Positions 32,276 through 43,955 are shown, counted from the stretch's first letter. The stretch is DNA of 64,000 nucleotides from Mycoplasmopsis bovigenitalium (GCF_900660525.1 NZ_LR214970.1:434001-498000); one strand, 5' to 3'. Translations and numbers: made by a program. Notes: generated by a model not told the origin, from the letters alone.

Positions 32276-33039
32276 TGCAAATTCGTAAAGTAACTAAATA
32301 TTTACTTGAAAAATACCCGCTTGAAAAAGCAGAAATTTGAGATCCCGCTGGCTTTAGTGTTAAATTTAACCTGAGTGAAAAATTAAATGGCATAGTTTGT
32401 GCAATCGATTTAACTCATGACGTTTTAAATAAAGCAATTTTACAAGGCGCTAATTTAATAATTGTTCACCACCCTTTTAAATTTGCGCCAACATGAAAAG
32501 ATGAACTTGAATTAGCACCTTATAAAGCCACAATTTTAAGGAATCTAAAAAAATACCGAATAAATGTTATTTCATTGCACACAAACTATGACAACAATTT
32601 TGAAGGAACTTCACACCAAATTGCATTCGCACTTGGATTGCAAAATAAAATTGATTTTGCCGAGCCATATCCTTGTTTAATTAATGCTAATTTATCAATC
32701 AACGATCTAAAGCAAAAATTGACCAATTCATTGAATTTGCATTCATTTAGAACAAATTCAATGAACACAAATAAAAAATATAAAAATATAGCAATTCTTT
32801 CCGGATCAGGTCCCGCAACACTAGCATTGGCATTAAAAAACCAAGCTAATTTAATACTAACAAGCGATATCAAATGAAATGAGTGATTGCTATATAAAGA
32901 ACATAATATTGATGTTTTAGAATTATCGCATCTTGATGAGCAAGTTTTTGCAATCGATATATGCGAACAGATAAAAAATAAATTTAGTGATATTAATGTC
33001 ACAACACACCTTATGGTTGAACCATACACAAATTTGTAA
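32275..33039 (+). CDS. Nif3-like dinuclear metal-binding protein
   Basis: 254 residues, the short Nif3/YqfO form without the inserted PII-like domain. IIVHHPFKF gives the paired metal-binding His, SLHTNYDN the next His and Asp, and LSHLDEQVFAIDICE the C-terminal His/Glu pair. The biochemical role is unsettled (GTP cyclohydrolase-like fold). ATG 32275 shares a base with the rpoD stop (TAATG), matching the rpoD-yqfN/O order in Firmicutes. Confidence 0.9.
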
Positions 33040-33049
33040 CGGAGTTATA

Positions 33050-33541
33050 ATGGATTTTACTAATATTTTCAAAAAACAAAAAGAGCTAGACTTAGCTATT
33101 TCATCCCGCGAAGATCTAAGCAGTGTTACAACTGACGAATGACGAGCTAAGTGATCATTAGCGCTTCTTGTCGAGTTTGCAGAATTTGCAAACGAAGTTC
33201 AATGTTTTAAATACTGAAAAAAACATAAAGAAATTAATGATAGCGCTATTTTAGAAGAATTTGCAGACGTATTGCATTTTCTAGGTTCATATGCTTACAA
33301 GCTAGAAGTACACCCAATTATTGAACCAAAAATTGTTTCAAAATATCCAACTGACCAAATATTAGAAATATTTAAAATTGCTTCAAATTTAAAAAGCGAA
33401 ATTAACAAAGAAACAATCGCCGACTTATTAGCATTATCGCTTGGCTGCGCCAAATTGTTAAATTATAGCGATGAAGATATTGTAAAATGATACGAAATTA
33501 AAAATCAAAAAAACTTCGACCGCATTAAAAACCATTACTAA
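33050..33541 (+). CDS. dut: Dimeric dUTPase (MazG-like)
   Basis: 163 residues, all-alpha NTP pyrophosphatase. LLVEFAEFANEVQCFKYWKK and ILEEFADVLHFLGSYAY supply the paired E..E and E..D metal-binding motifs of the dUTPase_2 family. It converts dUTP to dUMP, keeping uracil out of DNA. TGA codons in EWRAKW and near the end are Trp. GGAG site before ATG 33050; last gene of the glyS-dnaG-rpoD cluster. Confidence 0.88.
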
Positions 33542-33564
33542 TGAGCTCTTAAGCTCATTTTTTA
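33541..33564 (+). terminator. Terminator of the glyS-dut cluster
   Basis: Stem ATGAGCT/AGCTCAT (33541-33547 and 33552-33558) with CTTA loop and six T. Confidence 0.92.
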
Positions 33565-33586
33565 ATAAAAAAAGCCCAAAAGGCTT
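33563..33586 (-). terminator. Terminator of pgsA
   Basis: Stem AAGCC/GGCTT (33572-33576 and 33582-33586); on the minus strand a T-run follows. Back to back with the plus-strand terminator. Confidence 0.8.
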
Positions 33587-33592
33587 AAATCT

Positions 33593-34423
33593 CTATTTTG
33601 AATTGTCGTCTTGCTCGACAATTTGTGCAGGTTCTTCATCTTTAAATTTACTTTTATAACTTGGATGAATATTATAATCTTCTGCGCCACGGTGAATTTG
33701 TGAATGATTTGTCAATTTAGATGCTTTTTTAATGTAGAAAAATGCAGAAATAAAACTTAAAACTAGAGCCGCTAATAAAGGAATATTTACAACAAATCAA
33801 ATTAAAATTCTTATTCAACTATTATTCAAAACGTCAGTTTTTGTTGACATAAAACCTACAACATCCAAAGAAGGTCAAACAATATTGAAAAACAATATTC
33901 AGCACACTGCAACTGTAAGAACTATTGTTTTAATTTTACCTCAAATTGAAGCTGAGATATCTTGTCTGTGTTCTTTCATTACAACGCGACAACCATCAAC
34001 AATTAAATCTCTTAAAATTAATAGTGTGACAATAATAAATGAAGCATATCCTCTTGTAATTACTGCTAAGAAAATTAATGCGGAGGTGGTAATTAACTTA
34101 TCAGCAATCGGGTCTCATAATTTACCAAATGATGTTATTAAATTTCTTTTTCTTGCTATTTTTCCATCGAAATAATCAGTTAACATAGCGGCTAAAAAGA
34201 TCAGAAACATTAACACTAATATTATCCGTGAAACAATTCCTCACACAAATATTTGCTTGTCAATATTAAATAAACTATCAATATTACCACTTGTATTAGA
34301 CAAACTAGGTGCTACAAATTCTTGTAAAATCAAGTATAAACAACCTAAAATTATAAAAGGAGCAACCAAAATAATTCTAATTATTGTTAACTTATTTGGT
34401 GTATTAAGTTCTTTGAATTTCAT
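33593..34423 (-). CDS. pgsA: Phosphatidylglycerophosphate synthase
   Basis: 276 residues, about six membrane helices. The CDP-alcohol phosphotransferase motif DYFDGKIARKRN..G..WDPIAD (D-x2-DG-x2-AR-x8-G-x3-D-x3-D) is complete. It makes phosphatidylglycerophosphate from CDP-diacylglycerol. ATG 34423 (MKFKELNTPNKLTI) is preferred to the further TTG because of AGGAG upstream. The hydrophilic C-terminal extension (about 40 residues) is longer than usual. The first 20 nt overlap the end of the upstream membrane protein gene. Confidence 0.95.
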
Positions 34424-34913
34424 TATTGTAAAACTCCTCAATTTCTTTTTGTGCTAATTCAAAATTATCTTTTTCAACTTGCTCATCTATTAAAAACATT
34501 CTTGAGTTAATAAATTCACTTACGTCTTTAAGGTTTCTTCAATTAGTTGACCGAACATCCCTTAAATAAGTGTAATTAGTAAAAATATCTTTTGCATCTA
34601 TATTATCAATAATTAACTCTTTAAAATCAGATTCTTTTTGTTTTTCAATTAGATATTTACGAGCAGTATCAACAATATAATTCATTTTATACTCGCCAAT
34701 ACTTGGTACAAATTCATCAATTAATTTTTGATTATGCTTAATTAAAAAATGTAATCTTAATACAATATGTTTTTTGTATTCTTCAGTTTTATTAATTAAT
34801 TTGATTTGTTTTAATTTACGACGTTTTTTGGAAATTTTATCCTTTATAAATGAATAAATAAAATAAATCACCAGTGCTGCAACAATAATACCAAACAAAA
34901 TTCATGTTCACAT
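34404..34913 (-). CDS. Membrane-anchored protein of unknown function
   Basis: 169 residues: M-W-T-W then one N-terminal membrane helix (about 4-24, ILFGIIVAALVIYFIYSFI), a strongly basic patch KDKISKKRRKLKQ on the cytoplasmic side, and a soluble helical domain. GGAGG precedes ATG 34913. It overlaps the pgsA start by 20 nt, so the two are translated together. No family recognised. Confidence 0.75.
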
Positions 34914-34977
34914 ATTGACCTCCTAATAATGAATAATTATATATGTTAATAATTAAATACATAAACTAAATCTTATA

Positions 34978-34990
34978 TATAATAATTCTA
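34978..34990 (+). promoter_or_regulatory. -10 box six bases before a start codon (likely leaderless)
   Basis: TATAAT 34978-34983, six bases, then ATG 34990; same spacing as at 1290 and 54618. No ribosome binding site. Confidence 0.6.
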
Positions 34991-36195
34991 TGAAATTTAA
35001 AAAATTATTAAATCCATTATTTGTTATTGCTATGCCTCTAGCACTGAGTGCTTGTGGCAAAATTAATGCTGAAAATGAATATCAAGCTTTCAAAACACAA
35101 GTTAACTTAGCCAATCAAAAATTTGCTCAAATCAATAAAGAATACGTGCATCAAGACAAAAAAGACCAATTTATTTTAATTGAAAATTATTTTTTAAATG
35201 ACTTAATAATTTACAAAAATAATCTAAAAAATAATCAACAACAAAGCAACAATTTTCAATCAAGAGTAAATAAATCACTAATTAAAATAAAAAATATTTT
35301 AACAAATAATGACGCAGTAAATTTTGATGATGAAAAAGCAAAATTTGATTCCCTAAGCAATGAAGTTAAATTACAAATTGAAGAATGTAGCAAAAATTTT
35401 AAACAACTTTACTATGCAGTTAAGTCCATATATGAAAATTTTTCACATTTTGCACAAAAAGCTTTAAAAATTAAAAGCGGCTCAATTATTAAAAAAATCA
35501 ATAAGGATTTAGAAAAACTTAAAACTTTTTTAACAAAAGAAAAAAATGAAAAAATACTTGAAAAAATTTATCTAGATAGCAACAAAATAGGATTAATAAA
35601 AGAGCAATCTAAAAAAATTATTAGCGATTTACAAACTAAAATAACTAAGTTGGATTTGAATTATTATCATAATTTAATTGATAAAATTAATCAAATTTCA
35701 AACATCAATTTTGAAAGCAATATAATCTCTTATAGTGATAAAAATATTCTATCTATTGAAATTGATTTTATTCATTTAATGTATATTGAATATTTAACCA
35801 ATTCAATTGAAAAACCAATTGAGAATGTAAAAAATTTTAAAATAAATATTGATGAAATAAATTCAGTAATTGATACTGTTTATCCTATTAAAAATGAATA
35901 CTACAAAATGGTATTTAGTCAATATTTAGAACTAGTTAATTTAATAGATAAATTGGGACCTAATTCAAGTGAGCAAATCAATAATAAACACCTTAAAAAT
36001 CAAGCAAATCTTTGATCACAAAATTTTAAAATAACTTTTGAAAAATTCATTAGTTGAGAACAAAAAATTAACAATAAAGAATTGATTAATTATAACGATA
36101 ATTTTCAAGATAACTTGGCCTTTAATCAAAGATTAAATCCAAAACAAATAATATTTACTAACACATTTAACTTTATAAAGACTAGGGTTGAATAG
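34990..36195 (+). CDS. Lipoprotein of unknown function
   Basis: 401 residues. Signal peptide MKFKKLLNPLFVIAMPLALS with lipobox ALSAC, Cys22 to be lipidated. The mature part is Lys/Asn-rich and mostly helical with several coiled-coil-like stretches (for example KKINKDLEKLKTFLTKEKNE). TGA codons at 36013 and 36055 are Trp; stop TAG 36193-36195. No recognised domain. It precedes the import operon but has its own promoter. Confidence 0.85.
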
Positions 36196-36216
36196 GTTAG
36201 TTTTTTATTATTAATA

Positions 36217-36304
36217 TATAATATTGAAGCTTATAAAAACTACGTACGCATGTTCTTTATAAGTATTGTTATTTAAGCGATGGACGCATCGCAAGAAAGG
36301 TAAT
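36217..36304 (+). promoter_or_regulatory. Promoter and structured 5' leader of the importer operon
   Basis: -10 box TATAAT 36217-36222 places transcription start near 36229. A stem CTTATAAA/TTTATAAG (36230-36237 and 36256-36263) would stand at the very 5' end of the mRNA. A second, GC-rich stem GCGATG/CATCGC (36277-36282 and 36287-36292, GACG loop) ends just before the AAGAAAGG ribosome binding site. A seven-codon frame (ATG 36280, MDASQER, stop 36301-36303) ends one base before the lipoprotein ATG. Confidence 0.6.
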
Positions 36305-38521
36305 ATGAATAAAAATAAATTACTATTGACGCTTGGCGCAATGTCTGCTACATTGGCGATCTCATCTCCATTGTTAGCCGCATCGTGCAAGAAAGAAGAT
36401 GTAATACGTTTTGATGTAACCTTCTCAAGAGGTAAAGATCAATGAAACGCTTTGGATGATGTAATTAAAGTCTACAACGCAAAAGTTGATGAATATCATG
36501 CACAAAAAAATAAAGAAATAAAAGAACTTGAGCAAAAAATTGCTAAAGCTAAAAAAGAAGATAAAAAAGAAGAAAAAGAAACTTTAAATAAAGAATTAGA
36601 AGCTAAAAAAGCCGAGTTATCTGAACATATAAAAGTTAAATTAGATAATATAGGTTCAGGTTATGGTGCAGGTCACAATAGCATTGTTACAAACCTAAAA
36701 AACAATAATATTTCTAGCTTGCCAAATATTACAGTTAACTATGGTTCAACAATCAGCGAGATTGTTAACTATGGAAAACAAGTGGATATAAGTAATAAAG
36801 CTAAATTTGGTAATCTAGCAATTGAAAGAAATTCACTAGATGAAAGATTCACCAAAACAAATGATAAAATCTCAGGAGTTCAACCTGGTGGTTTGTACTC
36901 TGTTCCATTTTTTAAATCAACAGTTGCTTTTGGTATAAATGGTCCAATTTACAAATATGTTTTTAAAACATTAAAAGAAGCTGGATTAACAATCGATAGT
37001 GATTTAACTAAACAATTCAAGCTAGATGATGATTCTTGAACAGAAGATATTGATGTAATTAAAGGTGAAGGCTACTTTGGTAATGCAAAAAGTAAAGAAG
37101 AAATCAAAAAAATCTTTACACATGTAAAATATCCAAAAATGAAAATTAATGCAGATATTTTCAAAGATTTTTCATCTCTTCTTAAATTCATTACTGATGC
37201 AATTCAAATTTTTGAAAAATCATCAAATGTTTCTAAATCATCAGTTGCATTGCTAGGTATTGACGACCCTTCAGGAATTATTAATACAACATTGTATTCA
37301 AATCTAAATCATGATGATAGTAAAATGTTAATGGCTGTTACCAATTCAGGTGGCACTTCAAAAGTTAACTTTGAAAACATTAAAGACTCTAACTCTGATG
37401 TGTACAAGGCATTTAAAGAGCTATATGATTTAATGAAAGAAGCAATTCAAAAAGGTGCTTTGAAAATATTTGGTGGTGGTTCATATTCTTCATCTGACCA
37501 AGTACAACATAAATTAGGCGGTAACTTTGGTTCAACAGTGGGTTATACACATAACTTCACTGGCAATAGATCTGTTATTGTAGCATTTAATGATGGGCCT
37601 ACATTAACATCAGGTAAAGTAATCACAAATAGCAAAAATGCATTAATTTTCATGAACGATAACACAAGACTACTTCAAGATAAAGTTGAAGACAATGATG
37701 CTGGTGTTTACTTGAAAGCTGAAAAAGAAGTTAAAGATAAAATTCTTAAACTTGAATCAGATACACAAATTATCTATGTAAAAAGTGGTGATGCAAATCT
37801 AGCTAAGATTAAAGAACTTGTTAAAGATAAACAAGATTTTGAAGAAATCGGAGAAATTACACAAGTTAAAAGAAGCTTTGCTCAAAAAGCAGACGGTACT
37901 AAAGATACAAAATTAACAGACACAGAAACAAAATACACTTTATTCCAAATTAAAGCTACAAAATCTAAAGAAGAAAGTGGCAAATACAAAATTACTATTG
38001 GAAATGCTAACTCTCTACAAGAAGAAGAATTAGTTGTTATTACTCCACCTCAAAAACTTAAAAAAGAAGATAAAAACACAAGTGCCTTCCTACAAGGTCC
38101 AAACTTATTTGTTATCGACAAAGGCGATAGACACAATAAAGCTACTATGAACTTTTTAAAATTCATGACCGATCTTCAAAACAAACATATATTTGGTAAA
38201 TCAAAAACTAAAATGACAGCATTTGATTATATTTCAAAAACAGCTTCATATGTTATCCCATACAAAGGTTTTGAAGAAAAAGTCAAAAGCGATAAATCTG
38301 TAATTGAAAACAAATACGTTAAGTTAGCAAATGAATTATTTGTTAAACAAGATATTACATGATATGAAGAACCTAATGACAAAAACTCAAGTCCATTTAG
38401 AGAATCATTGAATGCAATATTAAAATCAAGTAGCGAATCAATACGTATTGGCAAAGCCGCAGAAAATGATTTTGAAAAGATAGTAAGTAACATTAAAGAA
38501 AAAACTAAAGGTTTAAATTAA
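36305..38521 (+). CDS. ABC importer solute-binding lipoprotein (MG185-like position)
   Basis: 738 residues. Signal peptide and lipobox LLAASC (Cys28). After FDVTFSRGKDQWNALDDVI, the start of a family 1 solute-binding fold, a coiled-coil block of about 50 residues (NKEIKELEQKIAKAKKED..) is inserted; then VNYGSTISEIVNYG, GLYSVPFFKSTVAFGINGP and the C-lobe follow, as in MalE-like binding proteins. First gene of the operon with nuclease, ATPase and permeases. TGA codons at 36444, 37037 and 38360 are Trp. The ligand is unknown; the operon suggests nucleic-acid breakdown products or phosphorylated sugars. Confidence 0.85.
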
Positions 38522-38545
38522 TAAATAATTAACTATAAATTCCCC

Positions 38546-38573
38546 TATATCATTTGCATTTGCAAATGGTATA
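38546..38573 (+). promoter_or_regulatory. Intercistronic hairpin between binding protein and nuclease genes
   Basis: 12-bp stem (38546-38557 with 38562-38573, one G-T pair) around ATTT. No T-run of terminator quality follows, so an mRNA stabiliser or partial attenuator that sets gene ratios is likely. Confidence 0.55.
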
Positions 38574-38603
38574 TTCGTTTTAATTTTATTTTCCGGAGGG
38601 AAC

Positions 38604-39443
38604 ATGAGTAACTTTAAAAAGTTAGGCTTATTAATTACAGGTTTAAGCCTAACAACATCTTTTGTGAGTGCATCATGCACAAACACAAAGTTATACAATA
38701 AAAATGTTAAAGTTAAAGGCGAAGGAAAATGAGACATAAAATTAGATAAAAATTCAGAATTCGTAAAATCAAAAGTTTTTAAAGCTAAAATCGTAGGTCA
38801 TTCAGACGGTGATACATTCACAGTTGAAGCACTTGAAGAAGTATTATCAAATAGTATAAATGTTGGTGATCATATAAAACTAAGACTTGCAGGTATTGAT
38901 ACACCTGAAAAAGCAGTTGGCAGCCAAAAAGCAGTAAATCCTGAATTACATTGAGCCAAAAAAGCTTCTGCATTTGCAGAAAAAACATTGCCAATTGGCA
39001 AGGTTGTTCATGTATTTTTTGGCACAAAAGACGGATTTAGTAGACTTACTGCCGATGTATTTTTCAAAAAAGATGGCACACAAGCTGCAAACTATTGAGA
39101 TGCAGATACATCTTACTGTGTTGAAATAACAAAAGCAGGATTAACATTGCCACACGCAAGTAATGCTCAAAAAGCAACCGAACGTGACAGCATTGAATAT
39201 TACACATACTATCCAATTGCTTTGGCACTAAAATATGCGTATGATAACAAAAAAGGATTTTTTGGTTCAGGATTTTTAGGATTTTTCTCTGGAAAACATC
39301 CTAAGGATTTCGAAAAAATTTATATGCTAAAACCAAATACTTCATGAAAACTATTTTGACCTTACGATGAAGAATCATTTATAAACCCAGATTATATTTG
39401 ATATTACAACGCTGAAGAACAAAGAACTTACATACCAGAGTAG
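38604..39443 (+). CDS. Staphylococcal-nuclease-type membrane lipoprotein
   Basis: 279 residues, lipobox SASC with Cys25. The thermonuclease domain has IVGHSDGDTFTVEA (Asp metal ligand), LRLAGIDTPEK (catalytic Arg and Glu) and KDGFSRLTADVFF (second Arg). The C-terminal 90 residues are aromatic and lack a known domain. Homologues in the same gene order, MG186 of M. genitalium and Mhp379 of M. hyopneumoniae, are calcium-dependent nucleases; this one should degrade external DNA or RNA at the cell surface. CGGAGGG before ATG 38604. Confidence 0.9.
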
Positions 39444-39457
39444 CATAAAGGATCGAT

Positions 39458-41575
39458 ATGAGAATTATTAAAGAACTATTTAAAAAAATAAATACTAAGT
39501 TAACTAAATACACTGAAGAAGATTACGCTGAATATCAAAGAATTTTGAATTCAGTAATCGCTCAACAAGAAGATAAAGATCTTCCTGCTATCGAACTTAA
39601 AAATGTTTATATCGACTTTGGTGAAACTCTAGCTGTAGATGATGTTAGTTTCAAGATCCCTGAAGGTTCATTAGTTACTCTACTAGGACCTAGTGGTTCA
39701 GGTAAAACAACAGCATTGAATGCTATCTCAGGTTTACTAACAATAAGTAGTGGTAAAGTTCGTTTTTATGGTAAAAATGTTACAACATTAACCCCACAAA
39801 AACGTAAAATCGGTTTTGTGTTCCAAAACTATGCACTTTATCCACACATGAGTGTTTATGCTAACATTGCATTCCCATTAAAAAATGACCCAGAATGACA
39901 AAATGGTATTATTACAAAAAGAATAATAGCTCAAACTAAAATTAATAACATGTACCTAGCAAAACTTGGTGCTAGCGAAAGCGAAAGAGATGAATATCTA
40001 AAAAATGTTATTAACACAAGAGCAACATTAAATGAGTTAGAAAGATTATACTCAAGAGCAATTTCAAAAAGAAGAAGCGAACTATCAAGCGCTCAAAGTA
40101 ATTACAAATTAGCTCTAAACAAATACAATGCCCAAACAACAATTCTTGCCAAAAACGTTCTAGAGCGTTTTGACCAATTAAAAGAAGAATACAAAAAAAT
40201 TGTTTCAAACATTAAATACGAAAAAGGAATTGAAAAAGCTAACGGTATTGTTAAAGAAGTAAAAGAGCTTACAATTCTACCTGAAATTAACGAATCAGGT
40301 CTATTAAAATTTGTTCGCCCAAGTGTGCAAGCAGAAACCAAAGAGCAAAAATGAGAATTAATGCATGCAGAATTAAGCAAATTACTTGCTAAATATGATG
40401 CATTAATTGCCAAAGTATCTCAACTTGAAAAACTTGATTACTCTCAAAAAGATGCAATTCTTCTTGCAAAACTTGAAAGAAAACTACTTAGAAACCAAAC
40501 AATTTGCAAACACGGTATCAAATTAATTGAAATCGAGCAAAAAAATGTTGATAAGTTAGCTCAATTAAAACAAGAATTGCGTACAGCAGAACAAAACATT
40601 AAAACAATAAGTAAAGATGCGGTTAAACGTGCTGCTCGTAACTTAAAAATTGTTCCAATTATTATGCAAAAAGAACACGCTCGTCTAGAAGCAGAACTTG
40701 ATGCAAAATATAAATTTAAACAAGCAATGGATGAAGATAAAAAACAACGTAACTTCAACTTTACTAAAGAAGAACGTGATGAAATCACTGAAATTAGCAA
40801 AGACATCATTTCAATTGCAAAAGCAATGCACAGAGATGTTCTTGAAGTTGCTAAACGTGTAAATATCTTGCCAATTCTTCAGAAAAAACCAACAAGACTT
40901 TCAGGTGGTCAACAACAACGTGTTTCAATTGCGCGGGCAATTGTTAAAAAACCAAAAATCTTGTTAATGGACGAACCATTATCAAACTTAGATGCCAAAT
41001 TACGGATCAACACACGTCAATGAATTCGTGAAACTCAACAAAGTCTTGGTATAACAACAGTATTTGTTACTCACGACCAAGAAGAAGCTATGTCAATTTC
41101 AGATATTATTGTCTGCATGTCAGTTGCTAAAGTTCAACAAATGGGTACACCAATGGAACTATACAACAAACCAGCAAACCAATTCGTTGCTCGCTTCTTA
41201 GGTATGCCTGAAATGGGTCTAATGCCTGGTAAATATGAAAATGGCACTCTAGAAATTATGGGTGTAAAAATCCAAGGTATAACTCTTGAAGACAGAGACA
41301 GTGCAGAAGTTAATGTTGGTGTGCGTGCTGAAGACTTTGAAATTATTACAGCTTCAAACAAAAAAGCACAATTCAAAGGAACAGTTGTAAATACCGAACA
41401 ATTCGGTAAAGAATCTAAATTAATTGTTAAGTTAAAAGATGATACAAAACTTAACTTCCTAATTTCAAATAAATACGACTTTAAAGTTGGAGATGTAATC
41501 AAATTTAACGTACCTACTAATAGACTACATATTTTCGATGCTGTTTCAGAAAATAGAATTGAATACACATGTTAA
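39458..41575 (+). CDS. ABC importer ATP-binding protein with large insertion (MalK/UgpC-like)
   Basis: 705 residues where 370 is usual. Walker A GPSGSGKT (77-84), Q-loop [14 protein letters not shown] (about 125), signature LSGGQQQR (481), Walker [12 protein letters not shown] (about 502), H-loop [10 protein letters not shown], then the regulatory beta-domain of MalK/UgpC with [10 protein letters not shown]. About 300 extra residues between Q-loop and signature are Lys/Glu-rich helices likely to form a coiled-coil arm out of the helical subdomain. It follows the nuclease by 14 nt and overlaps the first permease by 7 nt. Confidence 0.93.
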
Positions 41576-42699
41576 ATAAATTTTTCCGTGAAAAAAGTTT
41601 AAGCACAAATAATAAATTTGTCTTCAACTTTGCAGTTAAAAAGCTTGCAAACAGAAATAATGCAATTTCTGAATCAGTTGTTGATCGAAGAACTCCATTC
41701 ATCATTGCATTTCTATTAATTTTGCCGGCTCTTGCAATTTTATTCACATTCACCGTCATTCCTTTTATCTTTAATATTATTTCAGCGGTTACACACCGCG
41801 AAACAGTAAAAGGCGTTGAAACAATAACATTTGTAGGATTCCAAAACGTTACAAAATTATTTGGTCTATTAACTTTCGCAGTCGCAGTGCGTAACTCATT
41901 TATTTATGGGATTTTAGTGCTGCCACTGTCAATGATTATTTCATTGCTAGTTTCATCACTTATCGCATCAGTTATTCGCAAGAGAATAAGAGGTTTTTTA
42001 CAAACTATCTTCTTTCTACCTTACGTTACTAACATTGTTGCTGTGTCGCTAGCATTCGTACAAATTTTCCAAAAAAATGGACAATTTAACCAAATTTTAA
42101 GAGCATTCGGCTTTGATGGCGATGTCAACTGATTAGGTGACACCGCTGGCGGATTAGCTGCATTTAAATCAATTGTTGTTATGCTTATTAATGGTGTTTG
42201 AGGCGGTTTAGCATTTAATATTTTATTATTTACAACAGCAATGCTATCCGTAGACAAAAACCTATATAGATCCGCTTCAATTGATGGTGTGGGCGGAAGC
42301 AAACAATTTTTCACAATTACATTGCCATCAATCAAAAAAACAATTTCATTCATTATGACAATGGGTATCATAAATGGTATTAAAGTCTTTCCACTAGCTC
42401 TATTCGAAAACAAACCAGACTTAGCAGTTAATGCTGGTGCATCAACTCTAATGTTATTCATTTTCTACTATGTAAAAAATGTTAACGACTATGAATTAGC
42501 TGGTGCAGCATCAATTATCTTATTTATAATTGGTGTATCTTACTCAACAATTATTCGTGCAGGATTTAAGGTATTAAGTTTAGCTTCAATTAACAAAGGA
42601 GAATCTGATGTTTGAAACAAAATTAAAAATTCAGCGGAAATTAGCGAATTGAAAGCTAAAACGCAAGAGAGATTCAGTTACTCAGCAAGTACTTGATAA
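41569..42699 (+). CDS. ABC importer permease 1 (UgpA/MalF-like)
   Basis: 376 residues, about six helices. The EAA motif, where the ATPase docks, is RSASIDGVGGSKQFFTITLP. TGA codons at 42130, 42199 and 42613 are Trp. The reading frame runs to TAA 42697-42699, so its last 92 nt overlap the second permease gene. It follows the ATPase by overlap (ATG 41569 within the last codons). Confidence 0.92.
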
Positions 42700-43666
42700 A
42701 TCGCTAGCAACAGTTCTAACTAAATATTTTGCTAAACTTATCCTTTTAACCTTCTTTGCAATGATAATTATGATACCTTTTATCTACATGATTTTGCTAT
42801 CTTCAATGTCAAATACCCAAGCCGACGCTGTTAAACAAGGCCAATCAAGTATTTGACCACAAGAATGACATATAGCAAAAAACTTAGCATCCGCTGCTAA
42901 TGGATCAGGTGAGTCATTTTTCCCACCATTTAACAATCCAGAAGCACTTGCTAAATGACTAGAAAACTTTCCACAAACTTACCTATTTTCATTTATATTA
43001 ACATTAGCTAACGTACTACTTTCAATTGTTCTTAAAGTGTTTGTTACTATGTTACTTGGCTATGGATTTAGTCTTAAAAAATGAAGAGGTAAAGAACTTA
43101 TTTGGTGATTTTTGATGATGTTATTAGTTTTACCTGAAGTAGCATTGCTTTCAGGTCAACAATGAGTTGTATTTAAACTTAATAACATACCAAGACCAGC
43201 AGATAAATTTAGCGAATTTACATACAACCTATTTATAATCGCTGTGCCTTTTGTGGCCTCAATATTCAATGGTTTAATGTATAGAAACGCTTTTGAATCA
43301 ATTCCAAACCGTATTAAAGAAGTAGCAATGATTGATGGGGCTGTTGGCGCTAAATATCTATTTAAAATAGCTATTCCAATGGTACAACCAACAACTCTAA
43401 CAATTGTTATTCTAACAACTCTTGCTTCATGAAACTCATATCTATGACCATCATTAATTGCTGGTACAAACTATAGAGTTATGTCTGTGTGACTATTTGA
43501 CGTTGGAAAAGACCACTCATCAACTACAGCTGATGATAGAGTCTTCTACAACATTAAAATGGCCGGTGCTATTCTTGTTATTCTGCCAATGTTTGCCTTC
43601 TTCTTGGTTGCTCGTAGAAAAATTATGAACGCAATTAGCCGTCAAGGAAGTACAATTAAAGGATAA
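42608..43666 (+). CDS. ABC importer permease 2 (UgpE/MalG-like)
   Basis: 352 residues, mostly masked by TGA Trp codons. EAA motif VAMIDGAVGAKYLFKIAIP and about six helices. ATG 42608 has AAAGGAG at 42597-42603; later in-frame ATGs would cut the first helix, so the 92-nt overlap with permease 1 is probably real. The periplasmic-type loop after helix 1 is long (about 60 residues with many Trp). Confidence 0.92.
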
Positions 43667-43669
43667 AAT

Positions 43670-43948
43670 ATGAAAAAAATTAACGTTAAGTATAACACCA
43701 TCTTATGAGGTATTATTGGTTTTATTGCTTTAGCATTCGTTATCTTTTGTAGTGTTTTAATTGCACGGATTGTTAATGATATTGATGCAATAAAAGCTGT
43801 TGAAGTTGATAGTTCATTAATCAATGATTATCAAGCCTTCAAAGCTTATGGTATTGGTATATTATCATTCTCATGCATAGTTTTAATAATTTCAAGTTGT
43901 ATATGTTATCTTGGTGCTAAATCATGAAACTATACAGCGACATTATAG
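43670..43948 (+). CDS. Small two-helix membrane protein of the importer operon
   Basis: 92 residues with membrane helices at about 12-33 and 60-83 and a short acidic outer loop. TGA at 43706 and 43925 are Trp. It lies 3 nt after permease 2 and 7 nt before the last lipoprotein gene, so it is part of the operon. Function unknown; an accessory subunit is possible. Confidence 0.75.
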
Positions 43949-43955
43949 GTAAAAT

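Noticed and set aside
32586-33029. Minus-strand 147-codon frame opposite the Nif3-like gene
   Set aside because: Cys/Ser/Phe-rich antisense translation with no start signal; the Nif3 motifs are on the plus strand.
36230-36292. Known riboswitch in the importer leader
   Set aside because: The two small stems do not match any riboswitch consensus that I recognise; kept only as a structured leader.
41134-41568. Minus-strand 144-codon frame opposite the importer ATPase
   Set aside because: Antisense shadow of the conserved MalK-type C-terminal domain.
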